64,000 nt of DNA from Ascidia mentula (taxonomy: Eukaryota > Chordata > Ascidiacea > Phlebobranchia > Ascidiidae), in assembly GCA_947561715.1 (NCBI GenBank), contig OX387198.1, forward strand, positions 17,670,001 through 17,734,000. The letters run 5' to 3'. The notes beneath the pieces are model-generated. The model was not told the DNA's origin. It worked only from the letters and a program-made list of their open reading frames with translations, and did not search any database. Numbering within the stretch: the first letter of the stretch is position 1; each line of letters opens with the position of its first letter. A program made the position numbers and the translations under genes. Of the stretch, positions 1 to 12,000 are shown one piece after another.

Positions 1-410
1 GGTCAGATACTTGATTAAATATAGCTTACCCAAATGCCCTAAATAGGTTGTTTACGCATAGATTGAATTTATTTATTGTTTATCATGACGTTGCTTATAC
101 CTATAAAGAAGTATTTCCCACTATATCCTCGTATTTGAAGTCGTAAAATTACTTTTTAAAAATAGAATGCCACTCACATAATGAGTTATCTTCTTTCACA
201 TTCCGAAAAAAATCTCTTTTTGTGTGGTACGTGTTGTTTTCTTCAGTAATATTTACGTTGCCAAATCGCCGACCGTAAATGTTGTAGTTTTAATTAAGAC
301 TCCGACTCTACAACCCTTATCGCGAAACTGCGAAACTAAGAGCCCGGGAAATAGCGGGCCCGACAACTTTGATATTGGGCTATTGCATGGTATATATTAA
401 AAGTGGCCAC

Positions 411-574
411 GACGGCTTGGTCCGCTAAAAGTACCTTTATTAACTACAGGTGAGAAGACGGCTTGGTCCACTAAAAGTACCTTTTAATATTACAGGTGAG
501 CTATAGGACGGCTTGGTCCGCTTAAAGTACCTTTTAATATTACAGGTGCGCTATAGGACCAATAAGCCGTCCTG
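411..574. repeat. Three tandem units of 46-50 bp ending in an inverted copy of the unit start
   Basis: Units start at 411, 457 and 507, each opening with GACGGCTTGGTCC and ending around TACAGGTG. After the third unit the sequence reads GGACCAATAAGCCGTCC (about 556-572), which inverts the unit opening, so the array sits between inverted termini. This looks like a small non-autonomous DNA element with an internal minisatellite. I see no clear target duplication. Confidence 0.7.
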
Positions 575-972
575 TTTTATTATTCTATGGTGAAACACAT
601 GCATCTGCTGAACCTTCTCGTGAAATGGTAATTATTGATGCGGAACACTTTTTACAAAATAACGTATTTGGATTCTGCCAGAATCACAATAGTTTCAAAA
701 CAATTAAACACGTGGAAACAGCTGTGCGAACTGTTGTTATTGTCTCTTTGGTTTCATGAGCTGTTAAAAGCTTGAAATGGCTGTAATTGGCGATGTTACC
801 GAGTGCTTGAATGATTTGATTCAGATAGTGTTACAAGATTCAAAAGAATGTAATATTTCTTGCCGCCAAAGAGGTAGGCCAACTTTTTGCGGGAAAGGCA
901 AGAAATTCCCGATACTTTGCTAATGGAATACAAAAATCTAGGCCTTTGGTCTAGTGTGAAAGTGAATTAAAT

Positions 973-1131
973 CAGGGCTTCCCAAACTTTTTTTCGTAAA
1001 GAATGAAAAACTTCACAAAACTAAATAGTGCCAGCATTCTTAAGTGTTGTTAGTGTTGTATTTTGTGTAATATTGGTGAACTCTTTCTCTCTATCAAGTT
1101 TGTTGTACAACTCCCAGTTTGGAAAGCCCTG
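973..1131. mobile_element. Small inverted-repeat element (hAT-like MITE)
   Basis: CAGGGCTTCCCAAACT at the left end is matched in inverse by AGTTTGGAAAGCCCTG at the right end, about 160 bp apart. CAGGG termini with a CCCAAAC segment are common in hAT-type MITEs. The flanking eight bases do not match well, so the class is tentative. Confidence 0.5.
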
Positions 1132-1331
1132 CAATAAAGTACTTGCAATGTACCAAAAGGAAATGTTTCCAAGTAAAAACCCTTGCTCAATAACAATTGG
1201 CATATTAGCCTTGATTTTCCTATTTTGTGTAATTAAGTTGTACTTTATTACCTGACATGTCTGTAATTAAGTTGTACCAAGTTGTAACCTGACATGTCTA
1301 CAACATTTTAGCATGGCATATTTTTAAGTAT

Positions 1332-4236
1332 ATGGTTTACATTCACTCAGAACTTTCCACTGAAATGTCATCAGAAGACGAATCTGAGGACAGTGACAGT
1401 TTAACTTCAGACTCATCAACATCTTGGTATTAAGTTAAATTATTTGGACCGGCCACTTTTATGTGTTGTTTTTTTGTTATAAAGTAAATATATGCATTTG
1501 TGGATCAAAACTTAAGTGTTTTTTTTGTTTATTTGCAAGTTCATCTGATAGTTCAGATGAAGGTACATCGATACATAAACCTCAATATATGATGGAACCT
1601 ATAACTGACAACAATGTATCAGTCAATCAGGTGGAATCCATTTTTAAAGAACTACTTCTTCAGGTATTGAGTAATCTTTATCGGCATTAAAAGCTCCTTG
1701 TATGGGCCAAAAAATATTTGTTTTAGAATGGCTGAAACTGAAAGTTACTCAAATCGAGGCTTTTGAATTCTAGGTTAGGGGCAATTTTCAATTCTAATGT
1801 ATATTTTTAAAAAGGCTGAATAAAACAGAAATTATTTCAAACAAATTTTCTTTGATATATAGTTTGCACAAAGCATAAAAGTGTATGACAACAAGTGAAC
1901 TTGGTATAGGTTGACAGTTAACAAGAACATAAAAAATCTCAATGAAATTGTTTTTGTTCAATATTTGCAAAAACTATCAATGTTTCTTTCAATTCAGGAA
2001 GACAAAAGTTCTGTGGAAAATGTGTATGTGCTTCATAGCGATACAAAGTTGGAACAATTGGGGAAAATATCCAAAGTAATTGAGGAATCTTTGGGTTTGT
2101 TCAAAGAATTTGATATGGTTTCATTGACTCTGATTAATCTTTGCCTTTCTGTAGTAGTTAAGGAAAAATACAATTATTACACAACAATGGAGCTCTTGTT
2201 AATTCACATAGCAGTTTTATTAAATATTGTCTATCACCCAAAATAAAAATGTACTTTATAGACTGTCTTGTTATTTATTTAATTTTGTACCTTATTTATA
2301 TAATTGCTGTTGAAGAAGATGATAGCAATTAGCTTGTTGACCAGATGTAGAATTAATTTTCAGTTGTTGTGATGGCCAGTGAAAATACTCCTGCATTAAA
2401 CTTGGGAAGTTTGTTGTTCCTTGAAAATCGCAATGTTCTCGGAAAAGTAAGTTGTAAACTATGATTGTTGTACATGGTTGATGAACATTAGGGAATTAAA
2501 GATATATATTAGTTTAATGCCAATACCTGTTTTGATGGTACTTAACAAAATGCCTTTCTTATAGCAGCCCAACCAATATTACTAAATATTTTTACATATG
2601 GTTGCAGATCTTGGAAACATTTGGTCCAGTTATTTTGCCACATTATGTTGTCACAATAAAGGACACCAAGCCTGATATTGCACTTGAACAAATGGTTTAT
2701 TTTGTCCCTGGGGGCAACGATGTTACTTCTTTTATTCTTACTTCTCAGTTGCTAAGGTTGGTCCTTACATAAAGTTTTGAAATCAATGTTGGCATATGAT
2801 CCTTATTCCTGAGCTGATAATTCTTATGTGCTAATGAAAATTTAAATCTCATCAAACACAATTTTACTGGTTGCGGGGCACCAGAAATTTTCATTCAATT
2901 ACTATAAATGTGTTGTTTCTTAGCAAAAAAGGATCAGATGCCTCATGGCTTGATGATAAAGAACCTCCTGCAGAATGTTTGGATTTTTCTGATGACGAAG
3001 AAGAAAGAAATGCCAAGCGGGGCAAAAATAAACGCAAAGCTAAACCTTCAAATTTAAAAAATCAAAATGTTTCTTGTCAACAATCCTGGCATAATGTAAG
3101 CACCAGGTAATTGATACTTTGTTGATTTTTTATTTGAATCACCACAAAGTAATTTTTTTTCTGCATGTTAAGTTTTCAGCATGGAAGTAGTACAGGAAAC
3201 TTTCATCATCCTATCTACCCCACTGGTATGTTTTTTTTTCTCTTTTGAATAGATTTTATTTATAATGCCAAGGAGACAGCAATGTAAAAAAACGCTACTA
3301 GATTCCCAACAACCCCAAACTCCAATGGTTAAGAAACATGACCAATATTAACTTTTTTTACGTTTACAAAAATAATGTTTTAGGCGCTAATCGAATATGG
3401 TTCTTTACTAGTCTTTTTTTCGTTTATTTGGTGTAGCTTTTTGGCAGTGCTTAGCAACCTCTTTAATAAAACATATAAGCTTAAAAAATGTTGGCACACC
3501 TCAACTGAAAAAGAAACAAAATCTAAAACACTTATGATGGGCTCAGTTTCAAAGTGGGAAATGCTGTTGTGACATTGTAAAACGTTATGAATTTTTTTTG
3601 TATAATAAAGCGTTACAAGGTTTTTGTTACACTGCGTAACACCAGTTGCAGATTACTTGTGTAGGTGTCGCATGTGGGTTTGAGATGACTTCTGAACCCA
3701 AGTTTCGCAAAACAATTTGGAACATGATCGGCAAAACCTAAATTATTGTAGTGAATGCGTTATGAAACACAGTGTATCGTATTTTTATATTACATAAATG
3801 ATTCTGTTTAATCAGCATAACAATCAGCATAACTGTTGCTTGTAGGGCCACCGCATACTAGCTATCAGTATCCACTTCCAACATTCCATCACCAAAACAA
3901 TGGTAAGCATGAAAAGTAGTATTGCTTGTTACAGGTTAAACTGATTGATTTGTCACATTTGTCTGCTCGCACCTTATAAAACTGCACAAAACCGAAACAT
4001 TACGACGACCAAGTGTTTATTTGAACCCTAAAAAAACTTTAGATGAATAGATGAATGTGTAAAAGTGAAATGTACTTGTAATGTGATGTATATTTTTAGC
4101 TTACCGACAACAACAACATGTACCAATGTGGACACAGAGACCTGGCAACATGGTACGTCAGACAAGAACTACTTTCTATAATCCTCGGTTTATTCCTCAA
4201 CCTGGAAATTACCGGCAGTATTTTAATGGAAAGTAA
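1332..4236 (+). CDS. NAF1: NAF1, H/ACA ribonucleoprotein assembly factor
   Basis: NAF1 is a nuclear protein that binds dyskerin during box H/ACA RNP assembly and is later replaced by GAR1. Nine exons keep phase throughout: 1332-1426, 1540-1663, 1998-2094, 2364-2446, 2608-2756, 2924-3106, 3173-3225, 3846-3902 and 4100-4236, giving 325 residues. Visible features in order: an acidic Ser/Asp/Glu-rich N-terminus; a Gar1-type core in exons 3-5 (LGKISKVIEESL, then VLGKILETFGPV); the NAF1 signature KKGSDASWLDDKEPP followed by LDFSDDEEE in exon 6; a basic stretch; and a Pro/Gln/Tyr-rich tail. Two in-frame ATGs are possible, at 1332 and 1365. CACTCAG at 1344-1350 could be a trans-splice acceptor, which would favour 1365 (314 residues). 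Human NAF1 is longer (about 494), mainly in its low-complexity ends. Confidence 0.9.
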
Positions 4237-5440
4237 ATACAGGCAAAGTTTGTATTTTACAAATTTGATGTTGCTCGTGTCAGGAGAGAAATTTCATTTG
4301 GTGATATTGTTCAAATGGACTTTTCTGTGCTAGTACATCGTCGCTTAATTTTTAAAACCTTTACAAGAACATACAGGTTCCTGTCATTTGGAATATTAAG
4401 TTGGTTTACAAGAACGACTTTAAAAAAAAGAAAATTTGAAAAGCAAATTTAAATTGTGGTGCAAAACACTTCATACCTATAATACACAACAGGTCTCAAA
4501 TATAAACCTGGCTTGCCTTTAGAACCAAATTACCTCAACATATGTTTTCTATATAAGCCACATACGCTTTACACACATCGTTAGAGACATTTTAAGACGA
4601 GTAAAAGGGTTGTGTAAACGTCTGACAGCCAAACGCTATTGTGAGGTTGTTTACATCGTATTAAACTGATCGATTGACTTCGGGTTTATCAGTAGCCTTT
4701 TAATCAGGATTCATAAAGGGCAGTGTTATAATTTGTTGAACTCAAAAGACAAAAAATCATTATGTGGCAAACATGAAAGGCTGACATTATATTATTACAC
4801 TTTAGGCCGGGTGCACACTCACGCACGCCGGCGTATAATGAAACAAACAAAGAATCCGCCGGCGCAAAGCGTCAGTGTGGACCCGGCCTTAGGACGCATA
4901 TTGGTATTTCTCTGAAAATAAGTTTTGGTGCTGGGAAATGCCCACTGTGTCAGAACAGAAATTCATGCATCACCAAGCAAAGCAGTGATGCATTTAAGTT
5001 AAATTTACGGTTGAATGAGCGCACATGTGCGTGCTGTTGTCATGGCGAATTTTAGGGTGTTTGGGGCAGTTTTAGTGGGGTTTTGGGCTATTTCAATTAG
5101 GTAGTTACTTGCTGGTGGGTGCTGCTGAAAATTATGTTGAAAATGGGACAAAAAAATCGGGCTGTATTTGTGGAAAAATGAATCGTTTAAAGTGCATATT
5201 ACACGTAAAAATAAAACATGTTAATAATCAAACTAAGAGATGTTCATAACTTAGAACATTTTTGGCGAAAAAAGTAGCTCGATACGAGGACTGGTTTCTG
5301 AGATACAGCTGATCAAAGTCGCACTTTTGTCGCTGCTAGCAAAATCGTGCGAAAGCGAGATATTGTTGCGTGACATCATAGAAGGCGCTTCGGTCGTGCG
5401 CGAGTGCTGGCAGCAAGCCTTGGAAAATGGAAATCATGGT
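4237..5440. other. Intergenic DNA downstream of NAF1
   Basis: This stretch holds the NAF1 3' UTR and intergenic sequence. No coding exon is visible. The only defined structure is the mini inverted-repeat element at 4805-4888. Confidence 0.5.
4805..4888. mobile_element. 84-bp PIF/Harbinger-type MITE flanked by TTA
   Basis: GGCCGGGTGCACACT at the left end is matched in inverse by AGTGTGGACCCGGCC at the right end with one mismatch. Exact TTA copies flank the element at 4802-4804 and 4889-4891. A 3-bp TWA duplication and GGCC termini are characteristic of PIF/Harbinger (Tourist-like) elements. The interior has a second GC-rich inverted stretch (CGCCGGCG), so nearly the whole element could fold into a hairpin. 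Confidence 0.75.
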
Positions 5441-5461
5441 ATAACTGGTATAAGCATAACA

Positions 5462-7660
5462 TTGCATTAAACAGGGGACAAAAAGTGAACAAGTGCAATA
5501 AACGGATTTTGATTTTAATTTAAGCCGAAGACAGATGGCCGCTGTTCGACCTATTATGTCTTATTTAGTTGTGTAATAATAAAACAGTTACTGGGACAGG
5601 GTGTTCTTGTTGTTACAGCATTTATGATCGCTAACGTGATACATGAGCTTTTGAAAACACGACAGAGACAAACCGTTAGTTTAGCATTGTCGTTTTGTCC
5701 ACTCACAGTTATGTCGTTTCAGCTATACCCTATGGTCTTCCGCTGACTAAAAATAAGCCTCTGATTCGTGACGTGACAATGACAAATTTTTGTGTGATGC
5801 AAAACCCTGTCCTGACCTTTACGCGCCATTCCACCCCGTTTAGAACTAGCCGCATTAATCTCTGAAAACTAGCTGCGGCATTGCACAGTCCCATGGGCAT
5901 AACCCATGTGCGAAGAAAAAGCGGTTTTCTCTCGGCAGTCATTCCGCATTGGAATCTGCCAATATCCTGACTTAAGATCAAGAGTTGAGAAAAACTTCGC
6001 ATAAGCCATTTCGTCTAAACTATCGTCCACGCTTGGTATCGGGTAGCTACACTTTTTAGTAAGAATGTTTATTTGCCGGTAATCCACACAAAACCTCGTC
6101 TCACCAGACTTTTTCCGAACCAGAACGACGGGACTTGACCACGGCGATTGCGAAGGGCGCACCAAACCCTGTTGCTCCATCTCCCAGACAATTTCCTCCA
6201 CTTTCCTTTTGTTTCCTGGGGCCATCCGTCGTGGCGGTTGTCGGACCGGTGCATGATCACCTGTATCTATCACGTGTTCGGCCAAGTGGGTCCGACCGAG
6301 ATCCCCTGCCTCTGTGCAAAACGCGATTGTTTCCTAGAAATTAATTCCTCGACACGTTTTTTCTGAGCGGACGTCAGTCCATCATTAATTGAAATGGAAT
6401 CTATAATCCTACTCGCTCGTGAGCCGCCGGCCTTTGGGGTTCGTTGCGCTGTTGTCGTGATCGAAGCAACATATTCACTGTTGATGCATCCTCGGCTACA
6501 GCTTCTATGGCATACACAAAAGTTCTACCGTCTTCTGGTGGCCCTTGGATTCAGTTGACCAACTGGCTTCTCAGCGCGCATTGGCCAGTGGGGTTTACTC
6601 CGACTGCTTTGGCTGTAATAACTATCTCTTCAAATTGCATTTCGTAAAGATTATATCGGCCCCGTTTTGAATATCCCATATAAAGTCTTTGTCAACATTT
6701 TTAAAGAAAAGGTGCTTCTTAACCTCTTCGGTAGCTTTTATGCTGGCGCAATACGAATTAAAAACTTGGAAAAATGAGTTAAAATTGTCCCCGTTTCTGA
6801 AATGCGGGGGAGTCATGCCGATGTTAAAAGCCATCTTCCGGATCAAGAAAAAATATGACGAACCTTAGTCCTTTCACGTGTGACAGGAACGCTTCTTCTG
6901 TGCTTGCAGCGTCCTGGCGTGCTCGCCAATTTCGTGTTACGCTTCTTAAAATAAACGCTTTCCTTGGTTCTCAGGACGCTGCATTCACGGCTAACCACAA
7001 GCCTGTTCCAGCACAACCGTTTAGATAAAATCTTATTCATAAAAACTTTGAAAACACCGCAGACGAATCACAATCTGCCAAAAACGGTCTGCCTTCGATT
7101 TCCCTTAGCGTTTCGTGTTAGTCCGGTTTTATCTTTATCTCGCCAGTCATTGGCCCAACAGTGTCACGTGATAGGAATGGAGCTAGCGCTGCGATATAAA
7201 ATCAACGTGCGGCGTCCATGTGCGGCGTTCGAGACACTTCGTAAATAAAAATATAAATCAACACAAAACATTTAAATGAACAGGTGGAAGGTGAAATAAC
7301 AAAAGGTGAAAAAGAACGTGGCGTAAAAGAATACGTGATATAACGAAAGCGTGAAACTTGGAAATGAAACGCAAACAAGTGATCAAGTTCTTTTGCGCTA
7401 CACCAGCATAGAATACTAAAACAGGGTGATCTTGTGGTTAAAGCTTTTATGATCGCCAACGTGATATATGTTTCCAGCATAGAATACTGTTTTAGTATGC
7501 TATATTTCCAGTAACTGTTTTAATAATATAATGACGATAATAATGTGGCAAAATAACTGGACCAAATGCAGCGGCCATCTGTCTGCAGCTCAAATTAACA
7601 TCAAAATCCGATTGTTGCACTTGTTGTGCCCATTTTAATGCAAAACTATACTAAACTAGT
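5462..7660. repeat. Inverted repeat of about 150 bp bounding a retroelement remnant
   Basis: The left arm, about 5462-5604, matches the reverse complement of about 7505-7655. Shared blocks include CAGACAGATGGCCGCTG on the inverted strand, GGATTTTGAT and AACAGTTACTGG. Immediately inside, about 5605-5645 is directly repeated at about 7424-7470 (core TTTATGATCGC). The gypsy fragments lie between the arms. This could be a fold-back element invaded by a retroelement, or two opposed copies of one repeat. Confidence 0.6.
5730..7040 (-). mobile_element. Broken Ty3/gypsy-type LTR retroelement (gag and reverse transcriptase fragments)
   Basis: Read on the - strand, 6846-6622 encodes the start of a Gag-like capsid protein with a hydrophobic/aromatic FF..F..Y pattern and ATEEVKKHLF. 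Further on, about 6340-5869 encodes the N-terminal part of a Ty3/gypsy reverse transcriptase: an IDTGDHAPVRQ-type entry motif, then FCVDYRQIN and DLKSGYWQIP. The frame shifts near 6300 and again near 5910, where MPMGLCNAAASFQRLM continues in another frame. The sequence stops before the YxDD catalytic box. Protease, RNase H and integrase are absent. This is an old, deleted and frameshifted copy without coding capacity. Confidence 0.85.
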
Positions 7661-7904
7661 TTTACAATGTGAATAAATGTTGAGTTACTGGTATTCAGTA
7701 CCAAGAACAGACCAACGCTATTGTTATCTGCAAAAGTCCATAAATTGTATTACTATAATAACTTAATTAAGCCTAATGTATCGGTCACGCCAATCTTGCA
7801 ACATTCACATCGATCTTACTAGTTTTCTTTTTTAGAAGATTGGACGATTTTCCTATTCACATGTAGTTGACAATTTTTTTGCCGTACATGCTGGTGGCAA
7901 AAGT

Positions 7905-8200
7905 GGTTCGAAGACGTTTGTGCCAGTATAAGTCGTTTAATTTCAAACCGCAAACAATTATTAGGAGAGAAATTTTTATTTCGAGTCACTATCAAACAAC
8001 ATTATTTAACTGGAACGGTTACGTAGTGTTAAAAACACTTGCTTTAACGTTCAGTGAATAAGCGCGTTAAACTTACCATTGTTTCCAAACATGGAACATT
8101 GTTACCGAACACGTGTCATTTTGTTACGAAACAAGTACCATTTTTCGTTCAATCGAACGTTAAAAGAGACATAGCAGCCAACCACATGCAAGGTTTTTAT
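7905..8200 (+). repeat. Dispersed repeat, copy 1 (inverted with respect to 9640-10072)
   Basis: This stretch aligns over its length with the reverse complement of 9640-10072. Shared blocks include CCAGTATAAGTCGTTTAATT, TTTCGAGTCACTAT and CAAACATGGA next to ATTGTTACCGAACA. The other copy is longer because of an internal segment at about 9815-9960. No protein is recognisable in it. Confidence 0.75.
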
Positions 8201-9025
8201 TTGTTTTGTCGTTATTTCAACTTGTATTCTCAACTTATGTAAGCACAACAATCCTGTAATCGAAATAAGCCTGGTCTTTCTCATGCGTTAGTTACCAGAT
8301 ACGACAATTTTGCGACAAGCACGACAATTTTTCTCAAGATGTTCGACACGCAATAAACAATCGACGCCCTGGTTACATTTTATGCGTTTGGCCGCATGTG
8401 CGGATGAAACTTTCGTGCCATAGAAAAGTGCGGATAGTCTTTAAAAAGGTTTAAAAGCACTGCATTATCCTATATCGGCCACAACTTTTTTTTAAATCTT
8501 CCGACCGGAAAACAAATTTTGTCGACTAGCACTAGCCTATAGCGTCTCATTGGTTGCAAAACTATAGTTAGTAGAATTAAAAAGGCGGTGGTAAATTGGC
8601 CAAAGCGCTTATATGTCGATAGTAACCGTTTTGCAAAATAATGGTTACTGTATGAAATTTGCATTACCATAGAAACGTTAGTGACTGAGTTTTTTTATCT
8701 CTGGCGACACCTACATACAAAATTTTGCACCAGCCGGGCAGGTTTCTTCAAAGAAGGAAACTTTGTTTGTGTTGAAAAGGTTTGCAATTTGCATTACCAT
8801 GGAATTTTGACACTAGATAGTTTCACAATATTTTTGTATAACAGTGACGAAAATGTACTGTTACATTAATAGCGAATCCGTTTCCGTGTTATTTAAAGCA
8901 ATCATATTGAACAGAAACTGAATAGGTAAAACTGGTACCTGTAATGGCTGTAAAGTCATTACCAATGTAAAAAATGAAGTAGATGTTAAAAATCTTCCAA
9001 ACCAATTGTCAACGGGCAAGCTAAA

Positions 9026-12000
9026 ATGGAAATAGACAAATATGGATTTACTGGTGGAGAACAATACACATCACCAGGGTGAGTGTAACCCTTCGTGTAT
9101 TTATTTGTGGAATAATCCTTATTTTTGCAACTTGCTATAAATCTGTTTAATTGAGCTAGTGACTTATTTTATGATGTAAAGGTTTTAGCTGACAAAAACG
9201 TTTCATTTCATTGAAAACATTAGTTTGCATTGAAAGTTTGCAGTTTTAGACAATGCCTACAATATGTGCAAGGTAAATAAGAGAGTTTTTGCAGTCAACA
9301 TGCTTATCATTAGGCTATATTGCAGTATGTTTAAAGACAAATTAACTCAATACAGCCTAATGGTCATGATTATAATTATGCAAGAAAGGACATTTAATCA
9401 AATAATAAATGAGTTTTCTTAATTCCCTGGGTCAGTTTAGAAGCCCTGCAAAAGATATTAATATTTATGAATTTTTATCATTTTTAGTTGTACACACTGA
9501 CAAAAAAACATAGCAGATAAACTTGAGTGTGTATCCACTGTTATTTTTATGCGATCAAGACTTGATCGCTGCGATAAAAGCGCATACCATACACAGGATT
9601 TTTGTACTTACATTACGTTGAAATAACGAAAAAACAATTAGAAAAACCTTGCATGTTGCAGTCTGCTATGTCTCTTAAGGTACGACTGAACAAAAAATGG
9701 CACTTGTTTTGTAACAATACAGTATGTATGGTAACAATACCACATGTTCGGTAACAATGCTCCATGTTTAGAAACAATGGTTAGTTTTAGGTATAACGTG
9801 CTTATTCGCTGAATGTTGAAGCAGTAGTGACAGGTTTTTGCTTGAATTTTGTCCAAAAATTTATTGCGATTGCGTTTATTTAGCCATCTAAACAGGCAAA
9901 TGTAATTTGGGTGGGGTTCCCAAACGATTATGCCATTAAGTTTTCAACACTAGGAACCCTTCAGTTAAATGCTGTTGTTTAATAGTGACTCGAAATAGGC
10001 TACAAATTTCTCCCCAAATATTTGTTTGCGGTTTGAAATTAAACGACTTATACTGGCACCAACGTCTTTGCATGTCGAACACCTAAATGGCGAAAAAGGC
10101 ATAAATCGACACCCTGGTCCAGTGGCAGATCTAGAAAAAAAAACGTTGCGCAAAACTGGATTTTAGGACAATATACGAATCGCAGGAAGCTGTCGCGAGC
10201 GAGGCTTATCTCAAGAATGTCTGATTGGAAATGACATAAAGTTTATCTCCTTGTTTCTGTAGTAGTATTGTTTTGTGACAATGGGGGATTCTTCGTCTGT
10301 AGATTATTACGTCACATTTTTTTAGTCTGGAAAACGCAACAAAATGCTACAGCACTTGCCGCAAAATAATTCAGTTTGTCCAGTAAAGTTTAATCGAAAC
10401 TGAAACAATATAGCAACATGCATCAGTCAAAGCTGTTCAAGTGTTTCTCCAGTGAACGCGGCGGGCGCGACTGGTAAACCAAGAAATTGCGGAGACGAAC
10501 ACTGGCCCAAAGTGTTCGCTCCTGCGTTGCGTAATGCTAACCGCAGTTTTACATCCCTCAAAACAATACAGCATAATGTTGAGGGGGGTGTTCTGACACC
10601 CAAACACCCTTCCTAGATCCGCCACTGCCCTGGTCACAATCATGACAAACACAAGTGTCTTGTGGATTATTACCCAGCGCAGCAGTTGTTGTAGCATAAT
10701 AATAAGAATTGACATTGTTGTGTAATAAATTTGTATGTTACTTCATGATTACTAAATCTGTAATAGACCAAAAATGTGCCGCTTTCAGTAAGGGGGGCAT
10801 AATTGTAGTGTTTAAAACTTAGTGCTATAACAGGGTTCAATGTAAAAACAAACTGACATGAAATGGAATTTGTGTCGTTAGCCTTTGTTTAGGCGAGACG
10901 ACTGACGAAATGCATTTTTGGGTATGTAATCTTACCTGCAGCATTGTAGTGTTGGACTAATTGTTGATGCGAAGTTAGAACCATGAATAAAAATACTTCA
11001 GCCAAGTCTTGAATACTTTCTACTGTGTGTCACCATGAAATAAAGATATTTTTTTCTTATTCATGTAGACTTGATGGTGAGATTCCTGTTGAAAAGGTCA
11101 GAGAAAGAGAAACAAAGTGGTTGATCATGCTGGACAATTGGAATTCATGGATGTCCAAACACTTTCCTCAGGTTTTTTTTGTTCACATACATTTGCACTA
11201 ATTTAGAATAATTAGAAAAATTTTTTGCAACAACATTTTGGTTTTGCTTAAATTTGCCATTGTTTTAAACAAATCACACTGTTAACGAACAAGTGGGTGA
11301 TTTTCAACAAATTGTCCTGACAGGTTATTAGCATGCCATAATATATATATACAGCTTGTAGCACGAGACAAGCAAACACTGCACCTTTTATGAGTGTAAT
11401 TATACAAGGATTGCCCCTGTGTTTTTGCTGGGTTTAAAATGACAAAAGCCAAAAAAATACATGATTGTTTTGTAACATTTGAAAAAGGCCGCACACCTGT
11501 ACTCTACGCCAGTGTTTTATGCATTAATTGGCAAAACTTCAAAAAGTGTTCTCAGAAACAAGATAAACTTAGAACAGGGATGCGCCATGATGAACCGGAA
11601 TAGATTCACCAAATATTAATTAAACTGGGAAAATGTGTTAGTACTGTGGCACAGTCACACAATTTTATCCCAACCAGGCGAGTGGTTAGGGAGTTACGCT
11701 CCATTAAACTTTCCTTTTTGGGGCAAAGTTGGGGTATACCTTCTTTTTTTATCCCCTATATTTTATTAAAACTACTATAGGGCATCTTGGTCACTTTTTA
11801 TTGCATTGTAATTATCACATTCCACACTACAAATGTATTCATGCTGTAAGTACCTAATTCATTTTTTGCACACCAAACTTGTTTTACTTTCAACAGACAC
11901 ACAACAAATCAACTATCATTGTATTCTTAGTATCCCACTTCATTCACATTCTGGAAATTGTTGCAGTACATCTTCTGTTAGAAGAGATGTTTGGCTTAAT

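Larger units (their letters stand above)
1..1331. other. Non-coding upstream region of NAF1
   Basis: I see no convincing coding exon here. Open frames near 1021-1255 are AT-rich and lack family features. The stretch holds a short tandem repeat (411-556) and a small inverted-repeat element (973-1131), listed separately. The NAF1 promoter, or an SL trans-splice acceptor if the organism is a tunicate, should lie close to 1332-1365, but no core promoter motif can be assigned. Confidence 0.5.

Noticed and set aside
411..556. Spaced repeats resembling a CRISPR array
   Set aside because: Only three contiguous units with no unique spacers, in a eukaryotic genome; it is a minisatellite.
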